Below the pieces are notes generated by a model. That model was not told the origin of the DNA. It did not search any database and saw only the letters and a program-made list of their open reading frames with translations. This document shows positions 1 to 8,854 of a DNA stretch of 64,000 nt, piece after piece; position 1 is the stretch's first letter; every line of letters starts with the position of its first letter. This stretch comes from Variovorax sp. CF313 (GTDB lineage: Bacteria; Pseudomonadota; Gammaproteobacteria; Burkholderiales; Burkholderiaceae_C), in contig NZ_AKIW01000020.1 of NCBI RefSeq assembly GCF_000282635.1, forward strand, positions 143,879 through 207,878, read 5' to 3'. The position numbers and the translations under genes are program-made.

Positions 1-1570
1 TCTGCTTGTTGGTGGGCTCCTGCGAACGGCGCGTGACCGAGGTCGGGTCTTCGATCTCGTCGGCCATCTTGTAGCTGGCCTCGATGTGGTCGAGGCGCGG
101 ATCGTCGTGCTTCAGGCGCTCGAGCTTGTAGTTGGGCGTTTCGAGCGTCTTGTTGGGCACCATCAGCACGGTGACGCGCTGCTTGAGTTCGATCTTGGCG
201 ATTTCGGGGCGCTTTTCGTTCAGCAGGAACGAGGCGACTTCCACGGGCACCTGCACGTGCACGGCGGCCGTGTTGTCCTTCAGGCACTCTTCCTGAATGA
301 TGCGCAGGATCTGCAGCGCGCTCGACTCGGTGTCGCGGATGTGGCCCGAGCCGCCGCAGCGGGGGCAGGGGATCGACGAGCCTTCGCTGAGCGCGGGCTT
401 CAGGCGCTGGCGGCTCATTTCCATCAGGCCGAACTTGCTGATCGAGCCGAACTGCACACGGGCGCGGTCTTGCCGCAGCGCGTCGCGCAGGCGGCTTTCG
501 ACCTCGCGGCGGTTCTTCGACTCGTCCATGTCGATGAAGTCGATGACGATCAGGCCGCCCAGGTCGCGCAGGCGCATCTGGCGGGCCACTTCGTCGGCGG
601 CTTCGAGGTTGGTGCGGGTGGCGGTTTCTTCGATGTCGCCGCCCTTGATAGCGCGGGCCGAGTTCACGTCGACCGAGACCAGCGCTTCGGTGTGGTCGAT
701 CACGATGGCGCCGCCCGAGGGCAGCTGCACGGTGCGTGCGTAGGCCGATTCGATCTGGTGCTCGATCTGGAAGCGGCTGAACAGCGCCGCGTCGTCGCGG
801 TAGCGCTTCACGCGGGCGGCATGCTCGGGCATAACGTGCGCCATGAACTGCTGCGCCTGGTCGTAGATATCGTCGGTGTCGATCAGGATGTCGCCAATGT
901 CGTGATTGAAGTAATCACGAATGGCGCGGATGACGAGCGACGATTCCTGATAGATCAGGAAGGCGCCCTTGCCGCCCTTGGCCGCGCCGTCGATGGCGCT
1001 CCAGAGCTTGAGCAGGTAGTTCAGGTCCCACTGGAGTTCGGACGCGATGCGGCCGATGCCGGCGGTGCGCGCGATGATGCTCATGCCCTTGGGGTACTCG
1101 AGCTGGTCCATCGCCTCCTTGAGCTCGGCGCGGTCGTCGCCCTCGATGCGGCGAGAGACGCCGCCGCCACGGGGGTTGTTCGGCATCAGCACGACGTAGC
1201 GGCCGGCCAGCGAGATGAAGGTGGTGAGGGCTGCGCCCTTGTTGCCGCGTTCTTCCTTCTCGACCTGGACGGTGAGTTCCTGGCCTTCGCGGATCGCGTC
1301 CTGGATGCGGGCCTGGCTGGCCGACACGCCTTCGGCGAAGTACTGCTTGGAGATTTCCTTGAACGGCAGGAAGCCGTGGCGGTCTTCGCCGTAGTCGACG
1401 AAACAGGCTTCGAGCGAGGGCTCGACGCGGGTCACGACCGCCTTGTAGATGTTGCCCTTGCGCTGTTCGCGCCCTTCGATTTCGATTTCGTAGTCGAGCA
1501 GTTTCTGCCCGTCGACGATGGCCAGGCGGCGTTCTTCGGCCTGCGTGGCATTGATCAGCATCCGCTTCAT
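1..1570 (-). CDS. rne: Ribonuclease E, N-terminal catalytic part (3' end outside window)
   Basis: Endoribonuclease E cleaves single-stranded AU-rich RNA in mRNA decay and in rRNA/tRNA processing and scaffolds the degradosome at the inner membrane. The 523 visible codons begin [13 protein letters not shown] and contain an S1 RNA-binding domain (roughly residues 35-125). The two catalytic magnesium-binding aspartates are D301 in DVNSAR and D344 in IDFIDMD, and the zinc-link CPRC is C402/C405, all within two residues of the E. coli numbering. ATG at 1570 follows an AAGGA-like ribosome site. The C-terminal scaffold lies beyond position 1, so length and degradosome sites cannot be judged. RNase G is shorter and lacks this CPRC spacing context, so rne is preferred. 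Confidence 0.96.
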   Translation of the reverse strand, partial: MKRMLINATQAEERRLAIVDGQKLLDYEIEIEGREQRKGNIYKAVVTRVEPSLEACFVDYGEDRHGFLPFKEISKQYFAEGVSASQARIQDAIREGQELTVQVEKEERGNKGAALTTFISLAGRYVVLMPNNPRGGGVSRRIEGDDRAELKEAMDQLEYPKGMSIIARTAGIGRIASELQWDLNYLLKLWSAIDGAAKGGKGAFLIYQESSLVIRAIRDYFNHDIGDILIDTDDIYDQAQQFMAHVMPEHAARVKRYRDDAALFSRFQIEHQIESAYARTVQLPSGGAIVIDHTEALVSVDVNSARAIKGGDIEETATRTNLEAADEVARQMRLRDLGGLIVIDFIDMDESKNRREVESRLRDALRQDRARVQFGSISKFGLMEMSRQRLKPALSEGSSIPCPRCGGSGHIRDTESSALQILRIIQEECLKDNTAAVHVQVPVEVASFLLNEKRPEIAKIELKQRVTVLMVPNKTLETPNYKLERLKHDDPRLDHIEASYKMADEIEDPTSVTRRSQEPTNKQ

Positions 1571-2120
1571 GATGCGTTGTCCTTATATGTATCGTTCTAC
1601 CGGCTCTTGACGAGCCAACGATGCACGGACGACGCCCGCGAAACCAGGGGAATTGCCGCTTGGGCCCCGGATGCTGTGACTGCCGCGCCAAGCGCGAGCA
1701 GGCCTCTCGAGCTTTAGCTCAAGAAGACAGCCGGGGTGGGGGCGCGTGGATGGGCGCGAGCCAGATTCGGTGTTGAGTGGCTATCTTTTTGATAGCCGGT
1801 TGCGCAAGGGTGGCGCGCGCCGCAGACGATTCAATGCCTGAGGCCGCTGGTCGAAACCAGGTCGGCCAGCGCAGGCACATTTGAATCAGCAGCATCAACA
1901 CAACAAGGGACTCGCTTCGATCCGCCGGCAGCTTGGAAGCTGCAGGCTGGGTATTCCGTATCGGTGTTTCGTGGGTGTCGGCTTGACTTGGGTGCCTGGT
2001 CTGCCACTTTGCGCCATTGCGCGGGGTTTGCAGCTCGGCGCCAAAGCGGCATCGACCTCGCAGCGCTGTCCTGGGTATTTGATGGCAGTGGACTAAACTT
2101 CTGTCTAATCAAGCACTTAC
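1571..2120. other. Long divergent spacer: rne 5' leader and rluC upstream region
   Basis: No credible gene lies in these 550 bases between the divergent rne and rluC. Read on the minus strand it would form a long rne 5' untranslated region. Visible hairpins are GGCTC-N5-GAGCC near 1601-1615, an AGCT-rich stem near 1709-1725 and the perfect 7-bp stem at 1779-1797. In E. coli a long structured rne leader lets RNase E limit its own synthesis; similar autoregulation here is inference. A TTGATG (2079) / TCTAAT (2104) pair lies before rluC, but its 19-bp spacing is too wide for me to call it a promoter. Confidence 0.5.
1779..1797. repeat. GCTATC-loop-GATAGC hairpin repeat, copy 1
   Basis: A perfect inverted repeat, GGCTATC and GATAGCC around a T5 loop. 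On the minus strand it reads GGCTATCAAAAAGATAGCC inside the presumed rne leader. Related 17-nt elements occur at 14514-14530 and 33322-33338. Short hairpins of this type are scattered through Comamonadaceae genomes; that statement is from general knowledge and was not searched. Confidence 0.55.
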
Positions 2121-3233
2121 ATGACCGCGCTGGTGAAAAACATTATAGGTGCGAAGCAGGGCCCGGCGGCTGCTCCAAATCCCGCAGACCCAAAAGCCCC
2201 AACCCAAACCGGGGCGCCGCATTCGGCCATCAAATTCCTCACGGTCGACGCCGAATCTGCCGGGCAGCGGCTCGACAACTTCCTGTTCCGCCATCTGAAA
2301 GGCGTCCCGAAGACGCACGTCTATCGGATCATCCGGTCCGGCGAGGTGCGCATCAACAAGGGCCGGGCGCAGGCCGAAACCCGCATCGAGGTGGGCGACG
2401 TGCTGCGGCTGCCGCCGATCCGCATCTCGCCCCGCGCGGAAGAGGGCGCGGCCCCGCCCGCACCGGCGCGCGAGTTTCCGGTGCTGCTGGAAGACGATGC
2501 CGTGCTGGCCATCGACAAGCCGGCCGGCGTGGCCGTCCATGGCGGCAGCGGCGTGAGCTTTGGCGTGATCGAGCAATTGCGCACGGCGCGGCCCGCCGCC
2601 AAATTCCTGGAACTGGTGCATCGGCTGGACCGCGAAACCTCCGGCATCCTGCTGGTCGCCAAGAAGCGCAGCGCGCTGGTCGCGCTGCAGGACCAGTTCC
2701 GCGAACGCGAGACCGGCAAGACCTACCTGGCGCTGGTCGAGGGAGCCTGGCCCGCCAACAAGAAGGTGCTCGATGCGCCGCTCGCCAAATATCTGCTGCC
2801 CGACGGCTCCGGTGCGGGCGCCGGCGAGCGCCGTGTGCGCGTGGTCGCCAAGGACCATCCGGATGCCATGCGCGCCGTCACGCTGGTGCGCGTGCTGGCA
2901 CGGTTGTCGCTGCCGGGGGATGCCACGCCGCTGTCATTGCTTGCGGTGACGATCAAGACCGGCCGCACGCACCAGATCCGCGTCCATCTCGCGTCGGCCG
3001 GCCATCCGATTGCGGGCGACGACAAATACGGCGAGTCCGAACGTCAGCGTGCGCTGCAGAAACTCGGCCTCAAGCGCATGTTCCTGCATGCCTGGCGGCT
3101 GCAATTCAACCACCCGGCCAGCGGTGATCGCGTGGCGCTGCAGGCCGGCCTGCCGCCCGAGTTGCACGCGCTCATGCCGCCTGCTGCCCTCGAGGCACTG
3201 GCCCAACACCCCGTTCCGACGCTCCATGACTGA
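2121..3233 (+). CDS. rluC: 23S rRNA pseudouridine synthase RluC
   Basis: Isomerises uridines (955/2504/2580 in E. coli numbering) of 23S rRNA to pseudouridine. The 370-residue protein has a 35-40 residue disordered N-terminal extension, then an S4 RNA-binding domain (about 45-105, with VYRIIRSGEVRIN) and an RluA-type catalytic domain. The signature HRLDRETSG holds the catalytic aspartate, and KTGRTHQIRVH lies near the C-terminus. It opposes rne, a pairing common in proteobacteria. The stop codon overlaps the start of the following HAD gene by 8 nt. No strong ribosome site precedes the ATG. RluD is the main alternative, but the rne neighbourhood favours RluC. Confidence 0.9.
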   Translation: MTALVKNIIGAKQGPAAAPNPADPKAPTQTGAPHSAIKFLTVDAESAGQRLDNFLFRHLKGVPKTHVYRIIRSGEVRINKGRAQAETRIEVGDVLRLPPIRISPRAEEGAAPPAPAREFPVLLEDDAVLAIDKPAGVAVHGGSGVSFGVIEQLRTARPAAKFLELVHRLDRETSGILLVAKKRSALVALQDQFRERETGKTYLALVEGAWPANKKVLDAPLAKYLLPDGSGAGAGERRVRVVAKDHPDAMRAVTLVRVLARLSLPGDATPLSLLAVTIKTGRTHQIRVHLASAGHPIAGDDKYGESERQRALQKLGLKRMFLHAWRLQFNHPASGDRVALQAGLPPELHALMPPAALEALAQHPVPTLHD

Positions 3234-3897
3234 TTCCCCCAGCCCCCTTCGCTTCGACCTGATCGCCTTCGACTGGGACGGCACGCTCTACGACTCCACG
3301 CGCCTGATCGTGCGCTGCATCCAGGCGGCGGTGATCGACGTCGGTGGTGCCAAGCCGAGCGAGAACGACGCCGCCTGGGTGATCGGCCTGGGCCTGGCCG
3401 AGGCGCTCGCCCGCGCGGCGCCCGACGTGCCGAAGGAAAAATATGCCGAACTCGGCGCGCGCTACCGCTATCACTACCTCCAGCACCAGGACGACCTCGT
3501 GCTTTTCGACGGCGTGCTGCAGATGCTCGATGCGCTGCGCGCGCGCGGCCACAAGCTGGCCGTGGCCACGGGCAAGTCGCGCCGCGGCCTCAACGAAGCG
3601 CTCAGGTCGGTCGCGCTGCGCGACCGCTTCGACGCCTCGCGCACGGCCGACGAAACCTTCGGCAAGCCGCATCCGCGCATGCTGCTGGAGCTGATGGAAG
3701 AACTCGACGTGCCGCCGGAACGCACCCTGATGATCGGCGACACCACGCACGACCTGCAGCTCGCCCAGAACGCGGGCGCCGCCAGCGTGGGCGTGAGCTA
3801 CGGCGCGCACGAACCGGCCAGCTTCGACGAATTCAAGCCGCTGCACATCGCGCATTCGGTGGCCGGGCTGGAAGCCTGGCTTCTCGACAACGCCTGA
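3226..3897 (+). CDS. HAD-superfamily phosphatase (Gph-like)
   Basis: A 223-residue haloacid-dehalogenase hydrolase of subfamily IA. Motif I is FDWDGTLYD with the nucleophilic aspartate near residue 17, motif II threonine is in ATGKSRRG, motif III lysine is in FGKPHP and motif IV is GDTTHD. Small-molecule phosphate monoesters such as 2-phosphoglycolate are likely substrates, but specificity cannot be read from sequence. The start is ATG 3226, inside the last codons of rluC, so translation is probably coupled. The spacing to the downstream Rieske gene is 9 nt. Orthologues commonly sit directly after rluC in Burkholderiales. Confidence 0.87.
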   Translation: MTDSPSPLRFDLIAFDWDGTLYDSTRLIVRCIQAAVIDVGGAKPSENDAAWVIGLGLAEALARAAPDVPKEKYAELGARYRYHYLQHQDDLVLFDGVLQMLDALRARGHKLAVATGKSRRGLNEALRSVALRDRFDASRTADETFGKPHPRMLLELMEELDVPPERTLMIGDTTHDLQLAQNAGAASVGVSYGAHEPASFDEFKPLHIAHSVAGLEAWLLDNA

Positions 3898-3906
3898 GAC
3901 CCCGCC

Positions 3907-4278
3907 ATGAGCGACGAAGAACGCATTCCGCTGTGCAATGCCTCGGACCTGGTCGAAGGTGGCCTGGCCGTGCCTTTCGACGTGGTCTACGGCGGGGAAA
4001 CATGCCGCGCTTTCGCGGTGCGTTTCGAGGGGCGGCCGCATGCGTTTCTCAACCGGTGCAGCCATGTCGCGATGGAGCTCGACTTCCAGCCCGACCGCTT
4101 CTTCGACGACACCGGGCAGTGGCTGCTGTGCGCCACGCACGGCGCGGTCTACAAGCCCGACACCGGTGAATGCATGGGCGGCCCATGCCGCGGTGGCCTC
4201 GTGAAGATCGCCCTGAGCGAGCATGACGGCGTGGTGCACTGGCATACTGACTGGAACCTTCACCCCCTGACCTTCTGA
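3907..4278 (+). CDS. Small Rieske [2Fe-2S] ferredoxin-like protein
   Basis: A 123-residue single-domain Rieske protein. The two cluster-binding boxes are C-S-H in NRCSHVAMELD (about residue 49) and C-x2-H in LLCATHGAVY (about residue 77), giving two cysteine and two histidine ligands. It has no membrane anchor or signal sequence, so it is a cytoplasmic electron carrier or an oxygenase-type ferredoxin subunit. It lies between the HAD phosphatase and the SppA-like peptidase with gaps of 9 and 1 nt, so it is probably co-transcribed. No oxygenase is encoded nearby and the partner is unknown. Confidence 0.85.
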   Translation: MSDEERIPLCNASDLVEGGLAVPFDVVYGGETCRAFAVRFEGRPHAFLNRCSHVAMELDFQPDRFFDDTGQWLLCATHGAVYKPDTGECMGGPCRGGLVKIALSEHDGVVHWHTDWNLHPLTF

Positions 4279-4279
4279 C

Positions 4280-5296
4280 ATGACCGACCCGAACCGAACG
4301 GAACCCGAAGGGTTCGAGCCATTTGAGCCGGCCCCCTCCAAGAACATGGCCAAAGATCCCACGCAGCGCCCCGGATGGGAGCGCGCCACGCTCGAAAAGC
4401 TCGCCTTCGCTTCGCTGAACGAACAGAGGGCCACGCGCCGCTGGAAGACCTTCGTACGCCTGTCGTGGCTGGCTTTCTTCGTCTTCCTGGCGTGGTTCGC
4501 GCTCTCGCGCGGCACGCCGAGCGCGGCCAAGACCACGGCCCACACGGCCGTCGTCGAGATCAAGGGCGAAATCGCCAACGGCGGGGATGCGAGCGCGGAA
4601 TTCGTGGTCGCTGCGATGAAGACGGCCTTCGAGGACGAGGGCGCCAAGGGCGTGGTCTTGCTGATCAACTCGCCTGGCGGCAGTCCGGTGCAGGCCGGCA
4701 TCATCAACGACGAGATCAAGCGCCTGAAGGCCAAGTACAAGAAGCCGGTCTATGCCGTGGTCGAGGAAACCTGCGCTTCGGCTGCCTATTACATCGCTGC
4801 TGCCACCGACAAGATCTTCGTCGACAAGGCCAGCATCGTCGGCAGCATCGGCGTGCTGATGGACGGCTTCGGCTTCACGGGCGTGATGGAGAAGGTTGGC
4901 GTCGAGCGCCGCCTGCTGACCGCCGGCGAGAACAAGGGCTTCCTCGATCCCTTCAGCCCGATGAGCGATGCGCAGCGCGCCCATGCGCAGACGATGCTGA
5001 ACCAGATCCACACGCAGTTCATCAACGTGGTCAAGGCCGGCCGCGGCGACCGCCTGAAGCTCGACACTCCGGGCCTGTTCAGCGGCCTGTTCTGGAGCGG
5101 CGAGCAGGCGGTCGAATTCGGCCTTGCCGACCAGCTGGGCAACGTCGACTTCGTGGCGCGCGAAGTCATCAAGGCCGAAGAGGTGATCGACTACACGCGG
5201 CGCGACAACGTGGCCGAGAAGCTGGCCAAGAAATTCGGCGCCGCGATGGCCGAAACCACGGTGCGCCTCATGCACACGGCTCCGGCCCTGCGCTGA
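4280..5296 (+). CDS. sppA: Short-form signal peptide peptidase SppA (S49 family)
   Basis: A 338-residue inner-membrane serine peptidase that degrades cleaved signal peptides. A charged N-terminal segment is followed by one membrane helix (about 57-75, LAFFVFLAWFAL) and a single S49 domain with INSPGG, CASAAYYIA (catalytic serine) and GSIGVLMDG. E. coli SppA has two tandem domains and about 618 residues; this single-domain form resembles SohB/short SppA and would assemble as an oligomer. It is the last gene of the rluC run and ends 4 nt from the convergent MFS gene, with no terminator evident. Confidence 0.9.
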   Translation: MTDPNRTEPEGFEPFEPAPSKNMAKDPTQRPGWERATLEKLAFASLNEQRATRRWKTFVRLSWLAFFVFLAWFALSRGTPSAAKTTAHTAVVEIKGEIANGGDASAEFVVAAMKTAFEDEGAKGVVLLINSPGGSPVQAGIINDEIKRLKAKYKKPVYAVVEETCASAAYYIAAATDKIFVDKASIVGSIGVLMDGFGFTGVMEKVGVERRLLTAGENKGFLDPFSPMSDAQRAHAQTMLNQIHTQFINVVKAGRGDRLKLDTPGLFSGLFWSGEQAVEFGLADQLGNVDFVAREVIKAEEVIDYTRRDNVAEKLAKKFGAAMAETTVRLMHTAPALR

Positions 5297-5300
5297 TTTT

Positions 5301-6455
5301 CTATTTGTTGTTCTCGCCGCTGGCGGTGTAGCGCGCCGACGCCGCCAGCGCCGCGGCGAAGGCCACGACCACATAGAGCGCCGCAGTCAGCGAGGTCGCC
5401 CGCGCCAGCAGCCCGATTGCCGCCGGGCCTGCCATGAATCCCAGGTACGCCAGGGCCGAGACCGATGCAATGCCTCGCGCAGGCTCGATGCCCGGCGCCT
5501 TCGCCGAAGCCGAGAACAGGATCGGCACCACGTTCGCAAAGCCGACGCCCACTCCCGCGAAGCCGATCAGCGCCAGCCACGGCAGGTCGGTGGCCAGTAC
5601 CAGCGTCATCGCTAGCGCTGCCAGGAGGCCGCTGCCGAGCAGCAGGGTGGTTGGTGCGAAGCGGGCGCGCATCGCGTCGCCGCCGAAACGCGCCGCCGCC
5701 ATTGCGGCCGAGAAGCTCGCATAAGCCAGCGCGGCCTGTTGTTGCGGGCTGCCGATTTCCTGCTGCATGTAGAGCACGCTCCAGTCGTAGATGGCGCCCT
5801 CGGCGATCAGTCCCAGCGCGGCCAGCACGCCCAGTACCGCGAGTGCGCCGCGGGGCAGCAGGAAGCCATGATCGGCCTCGGTGGCTCCGCTGGTGGCGGC
5901 TCTGGGCAGCATGCGTGTCGAGGCCGCGGCGACGAGCAGCGCCATTGCTGCGGCGACCAGCAGCAGGTGCGCCTGCGCGCCGAGTCCGGCTGCCAGCGCG
6001 GCGCTGCCGCTCGCGGCGCCGGCCATGCCGCCCAGGCTGAACATGCCGTGCATGCCGCTCATCAAGGGCGCGTCTCCGTGCAGTTCGAGCTGCGCCGCCT
6101 CGGTGTTGATCGACACGTCGAACACGCTGGTCACGAGGCCGAAGGCGGCCAGCAGGCCCAGCAGGGCGGCATAGCCGGGCATCGCGATCAGGCCGGCCAG
6201 CAGCAGCGCGTAGATGCAGCCGCAGATGCCGGCCACGCGGCGCGGGCCGTGGCGTCCGATCCAGCGGCCCGCGCTGGTCAGGCCGAACATCGCGCCGGCA
6301 CCGGCCGCGAGCATCGCCAGGCCGAGCTGCGCCTCGTCGATGCCGTAGTGCGCCTTGACCGTCGGCACGTGCACGCCCCAGGTCGCGAAGATGAAGCCGG
6401 CGCAAAAGAACTGCGCGCGCGATGCCCAGCGCGTGGCTGCGGTAACGCCGCCCAT
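5301..6455 (-). CDS. MFS transporter, YbjJ-like
   Basis: A 384-residue major-facilitator carrier with about twelve hydrophobic segments. The typical cytoplasmic loop 2-3 motif appears as SAGRWIGRHGPRRV, and helix 1 carries ATWGVHVPTVKAHYG, as in the YbjJ/fucose-permease-like branch. The transported compound is unknown; several family members export sugars or drugs. The start codon lies 2 nt downstream of the preceding methyltransferase gene's stop, so the two are probably in one operon with maf. Ala/Gly richness suits a GC-rich membrane protein. Confidence 0.85.
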   Translation of the reverse strand: MGGVTAATRWASRAQFFCAGFIFATWGVHVPTVKAHYGIDEAQLGLAMLAAGAGAMFGLTSAGRWIGRHGPRRVAGICGCIYALLLAGLIAMPGYAALLGLLAAFGLVTSVFDVSINTEAAQLELHGDAPLMSGMHGMFSLGGMAGAASGSAALAAGLGAQAHLLLVAAAMALLVAAASTRMLPRAATSGATEADHGFLLPRGALAVLGVLAALGLIAEGAIYDWSVLYMQQEIGSPQQQAALAYASFSAAMAAARFGGDAMRARFAPTTLLLGSGLLAALAMTLVLATDLPWLALIGFAGVGVGFANVVPILFSASAKAPGIEPARGIASVSALAYLGFMAGPAAIGLLARATSLTAALYVVVAFAAALAASARYTASGENNK

Positions 6456-6457
6456 CG

Positions 6458-7228
6458 TCAGCGGCCGATGGCGAACACGGCGGGCAGGCGTTCGTCTGTC
6501 GTGGCTTGCGGCTTGGCGGCGCGCCAGGACTTGATCGTCTCGCTGCGCACGTGGGCAGTGGCGAGCGTCAGGCCGCGCGCCACGGCGAGCCGGGTGTTGT
6601 GCTGCAGGGTCTGCACGAGCGCCTGCAGCAGCGCGGCGTTGCGGTAGGGCGTTTCGATGAACAGCTGCGTCTGGCCGGACTTGAGCGCGAGCGCTTCGAG
6701 CTCGCGGATGCGGGTCTGGCGTTCCACGGCGTCCTGCGGCAGGTAGCCGACAAAGGCGAAGTTCTGGCCATTGAGCCCGCTTGCTGCAAGCGCCAGCAGC
6801 AGTGAAACGGGGCCGGTCAGCGGCACCACCGTGATGCCCAGGTCGTGAGCGGCGCGCGCCACCGAGGAGCCCGGATCGGCCACCGCCGGCATGCCGGCTT
6901 CGCTCAGCAGGCCGATGTCGTGGCCTTCGAGCGCGTCGGCCAGCAGGGGGCGGGCATCGAACTGGCCTGCATGATCGCCTTTCTTGTGCACTTCGCGCGG
7001 CAGCTCCTGGATGGCTTGAGCCTGCAGTGGTGCAGCCAGCGGTGCGACTGCGTCGATGCGCTTGAGGTAGGCGCGCGCGGACTTCGCGTTCTCGCAGATC
7101 CAGTGGGTGATGCCGGCGGCCGCCTGCAGCGTGCCCAGCGGCAGGGCGTCCTGCAGCGGGGCTTGCACATCGCAGCCGAAGTCGAGCGGCGCGGGTACGA
7201 GGTAGAGCTTGCCCTTTTGTCGTGTCAC
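6458..7228 (-). CDS. RsmI-like SAM-dependent methyltransferase (tetrapyrrole methylase fold)
   Basis: A 256-residue methyltransferase related to RsmI, the enzyme that 2'-O-methylates C1402 of 16S rRNA. It keeps SEAGMPAVADPGS (about residues 111-123) and the PLTGPVSLLLALAASGL segment but has a diverged N-terminus with a ten-residue QAAAGITHWICENAK stretch. It may be a second RsmI paralogue with another substrate, since many Burkholderiales carry both. It starts with GTG at 7228, overlapping the maf stop (GTGA), so translation is coupled. Confidence 0.82.
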   Translation of the reverse strand: MTRQKGKLYLVPAPLDFGCDVQAPLQDALPLGTLQAAAGITHWICENAKSARAYLKRIDAVAPLAAPLQAQAIQELPREVHKKGDHAGQFDARPLLADALEGHDIGLLSEAGMPAVADPGSSVARAAHDLGITVVPLTGPVSLLLALAASGLNGQNFAFVGYLPQDAVERQTRIRELEALALKSGQTQLFIETPYRNAALLQALVQTLQHNTRLAVARGLTLATAHVRSETIKSWRAAKPQATTDERLPAVFAIGR

Positions 7229-7806
7229 AGCAGATCGACCCCCGCGGCGCGCAGCATCTGGCAGGTGCGGATCAGCGGCAGGCCGACCAGTGCGGTCGGG
7301 TCGTCGCTGTCGATGGCGCTCAGCAATGCGATGCCCAGGCCTTCACTCTTGGCGCTGCCGGCGCAGTCGTAGGGCTGCTCGGCTTGCAGATAGTGTTCGA
7401 TGGCGGTGTCGGTGAGGTCGCGAAACACCACGCGCACGGGTGCGATGTCGCGCTGGGCGAAGCCGGTGGCGTGACAGACGACGGCCACGGCTGTCTGAAA
7501 GATCAGCGTCTGGCCGCGCATGCGGCGCAGCTGGGCGGTGGCGCGGGCATGGTCGCCGGGCTTGCCGAGCGCTTCGCCCGCCAGGTCGGCCACCTGGTCG
7601 GAACCGATGACCACGGCGTCGGGAAAGCGGGCGGCCACGGCGTTCGCCTTTTCCAGCGCGAGGCGAACGGCGAGGTCATGCGGTGTTTCGCCGGCAAGAG
7701 GTGTTTCATCGACTTCCGGCGAGTGCACATCGAAGGGCAGGCGCAGGCGGGAGAGCAATTCGCGGCGGTAGCGCGAGGTCGAGGCGAGGATCACGGTGCG
7801 TTGCAT
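7225..7806 (-). CDS. maf: Maf/YceF-type nucleotide pyrophosphatase
   Basis: A 193-residue Maf-fold protein that hydrolyses non-canonical nucleoside triphosphates, removing modified nucleotides (7-methyl-GTP for the YceF group). The N-terminal ILASTSRYRRELL gives the phosphate-binding loop, with PEVDET and the conserved IGSDQVADL, then the GxPxxRTCQMLRAAG C-terminus. ATG 7806 was chosen because homology begins at MQRTVILAST; an upstream in-frame extension is unlike the family. It diverges from yceD-rpmF, the same neighbourhood as in E. coli (yceF-yceD-rpmF). Confidence 0.9.
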   Translation of the reverse strand: MQRTVILASTSRYRRELLSRLRLPFDVHSPEVDETPLAGETPHDLAVRLALEKANAVAARFPDAVVIGSDQVADLAGEALGKPGDHARATAQLRRMRGQTLIFQTAVAVVCHATGFAQRDIAPVRVVFRDLTDTAIEHYLQAEQPYDCAGSAKSEGLGIALLSAIDSDDPTALVGLPLIRTCQMLRAAGVDLL

Positions 7807-7888
7807 GGGGACGATTGTGCGTGAGCCGCTCAAGACCCTCCGCCATGCCCCGCGCCGGGGGAACGTCCGGCGCGCTAGACTGCCGCGG

Positions 7889-8446
7889 ATGAAGAGAGAA
7901 TTTGCCCCCGAACGGCTCAATGTGCCGGGCTTTGCCGCCGCTGCCGCCACCCTGGAAGCCACCGACCCGGTTCCTGACTACGAACGCCTGGCCGCCGAAC
8001 TGGCCGTTCCGGCGCCCGATGCGCTGGTCCGGTGGGCGGCCCATGGGGAAGAACGCCCCGGCGCGGATGGCAAGGCAACGCCCTGGCTGCACCTGGAGGC
8101 CGAAGCCGTGGTGCCACTGGTTTGCCAGCGCTGCCTGTCGCCCGTCGATTCCCTGCTGTCGGTGGATCGCTGGTTCCGCTTCGTGGCCGATGAGGCCACC
8201 GCCGAGGCGCAGGACGAGGAATCCGAGGAAGACCTGCTCGTCGTAAGCCGGGATTTCGACCTGCACGCCCTGATCGAGGACGAACTGCTGATGGAAATCC
8301 CCGTCATGCCCGCCCACGATGTCTGCCCGACGCCGGTACAGCTTTCGTCCAGCGACGAAGACTTCAAGGCGGCCGAAGAGGCCAAGCCGAACCCTTTTGC
8401 GGTGCTCGGTGCGTTGCGTTCGCGCAAGCCGGAAGATGGGAAATAG
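7889..8446 (+). CDS. yceD: YceD/DUF177 23S rRNA accumulation protein
   Basis: A 185-residue DUF177 protein. In other bacteria YceD is needed for normal 23S rRNA accumulation and is co-transcribed with rpmF. Visible are LVCQRCLSPVDSLL (the conserved C-x2-C pair), an acidic central loop (AEAQDEESEEDLLVV) and the LHALIEDELLMEIPVMPAHDVC segment. ATG 7889 begins MKREFAPERLNV, typical of the family start. It diverges from maf across 82 bases and lies 164 bases upstream of rpmF. Confidence 0.88.
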   Translation: MKREFAPERLNVPGFAAAAATLEATDPVPDYERLAAELAVPAPDALVRWAAHGEERPGADGKATPWLHLEAEAVVPLVCQRCLSPVDSLLSVDRWFRFVADEATAEAQDEESEEDLLVVSRDFDLHALIEDELLMEIPVMPAHDVCPTPVQLSSSDEDFKAAEEAKPNPFAVLGALRSRKPEDGK

Positions 8447-8466
8447 CTCTTTCCTGCCGGCTGGGC

Positions 8467-8472
8467 TATAAT
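8467..8472 (+). promoter_or_regulatory. Probable -10 box of the rpmF promoter
   Basis: A perfect TATAAT within GGGCTATAATCGTGGG, about 140 nt before rpmF. This is a common form of the vegetative -10 region in Burkholderiales. No good -35 box stands 16-18 nt upstream, so the call rests on the -10 match and its position in the yceD-rpmF gap. Confidence 0.55.
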
Positions 8473-8610
8473 CGTGGGCTTCGCGCGCGCCGCCGTGAGC
8501 AGCGATACAGGTAGCAACGAGAGGGGCATTCCATACATGCCGCTGAAGTTTCTGTATTGCCACCGCTTGAGCCCGCATCCAATCACTCACCTAACAGTCC
8601 AGGAGCCATC

Positions 8611-8793
8611 ATGGCCGTCCAGCAAAACAAGAAGTCGCCTTCCAAGCGCGGCATGCACCGTTCCCACAATGCGCTGGTCGTTCCCGGCATCGCCGTGGAG
8701 CCGACCACCGGCGAAACGCACCTGCGCCACCACATCAGCCCCAACGGTTTCTACCGTGGCCGCCAGGTGCTCAAGAACAAGTCCGAAGCCTGA
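8611..8793 (+). CDS. rpmF: 50S ribosomal protein L32
   Basis: A 60-residue ribosomal protein of the large subunit. The sequence [20 protein letters not shown] is the classic L32 N-terminus, and [15 protein letters not shown] ends the conserved part. The zinc-binding cysteine pairs found in some L32 forms are absent, so this is the zinc-independent form. AGGAG at 8601-8605 is spaced five bases from the ATG, one of the best ribosome sites in the window, in keeping with high expression. It is followed by an intrinsic terminator before plsX. Confidence 0.97.
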   Translation: MAVQQNKKSPSKRGMHRSHNALVVPGIAVEPTTGETHLRHHISPNGFYRGRQVLKNKSEA

Positions 8794-8810
8794 TTCCGCA
8801 TCCCAAGGCC

Positions 8811-8853
8811 AAGGCCCGAAGCTACTTCTGCCGTAGCGTCGGGCCTTTGTTTT
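8811..8853 (+). terminator. Intrinsic terminator between rpmF and plsX
   Basis: The stem AAGGCCCGAAGCTAC (8811-8825) pairs with GTAGCGTCGGGCCTT (8833-8847) around a 7-nt loop, with one mismatch, and is followed by TGTTTT. The U-tract runs up to the ATG of plsX at 8855. Placed 18 nt after the rpmF stop, it should set a high L32 : low PlsX ratio by partial read-through. Confidence 0.8.
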
Positions 8854-8854
8854 G

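Noticed and set aside
86..1717. A 543-codon plus-strand open frame opposite rne
   Set aside because: RNase E catalytic motifs lie in frame on the other strand at matching positions. The plus-strand product shows no domain.
2079..2109. TTGATG/TCTAAT pair as the rluC promoter
   Set aside because: The 19-bp spacing is outside the usual range, and the transcript would start only a few bases before the ATG.
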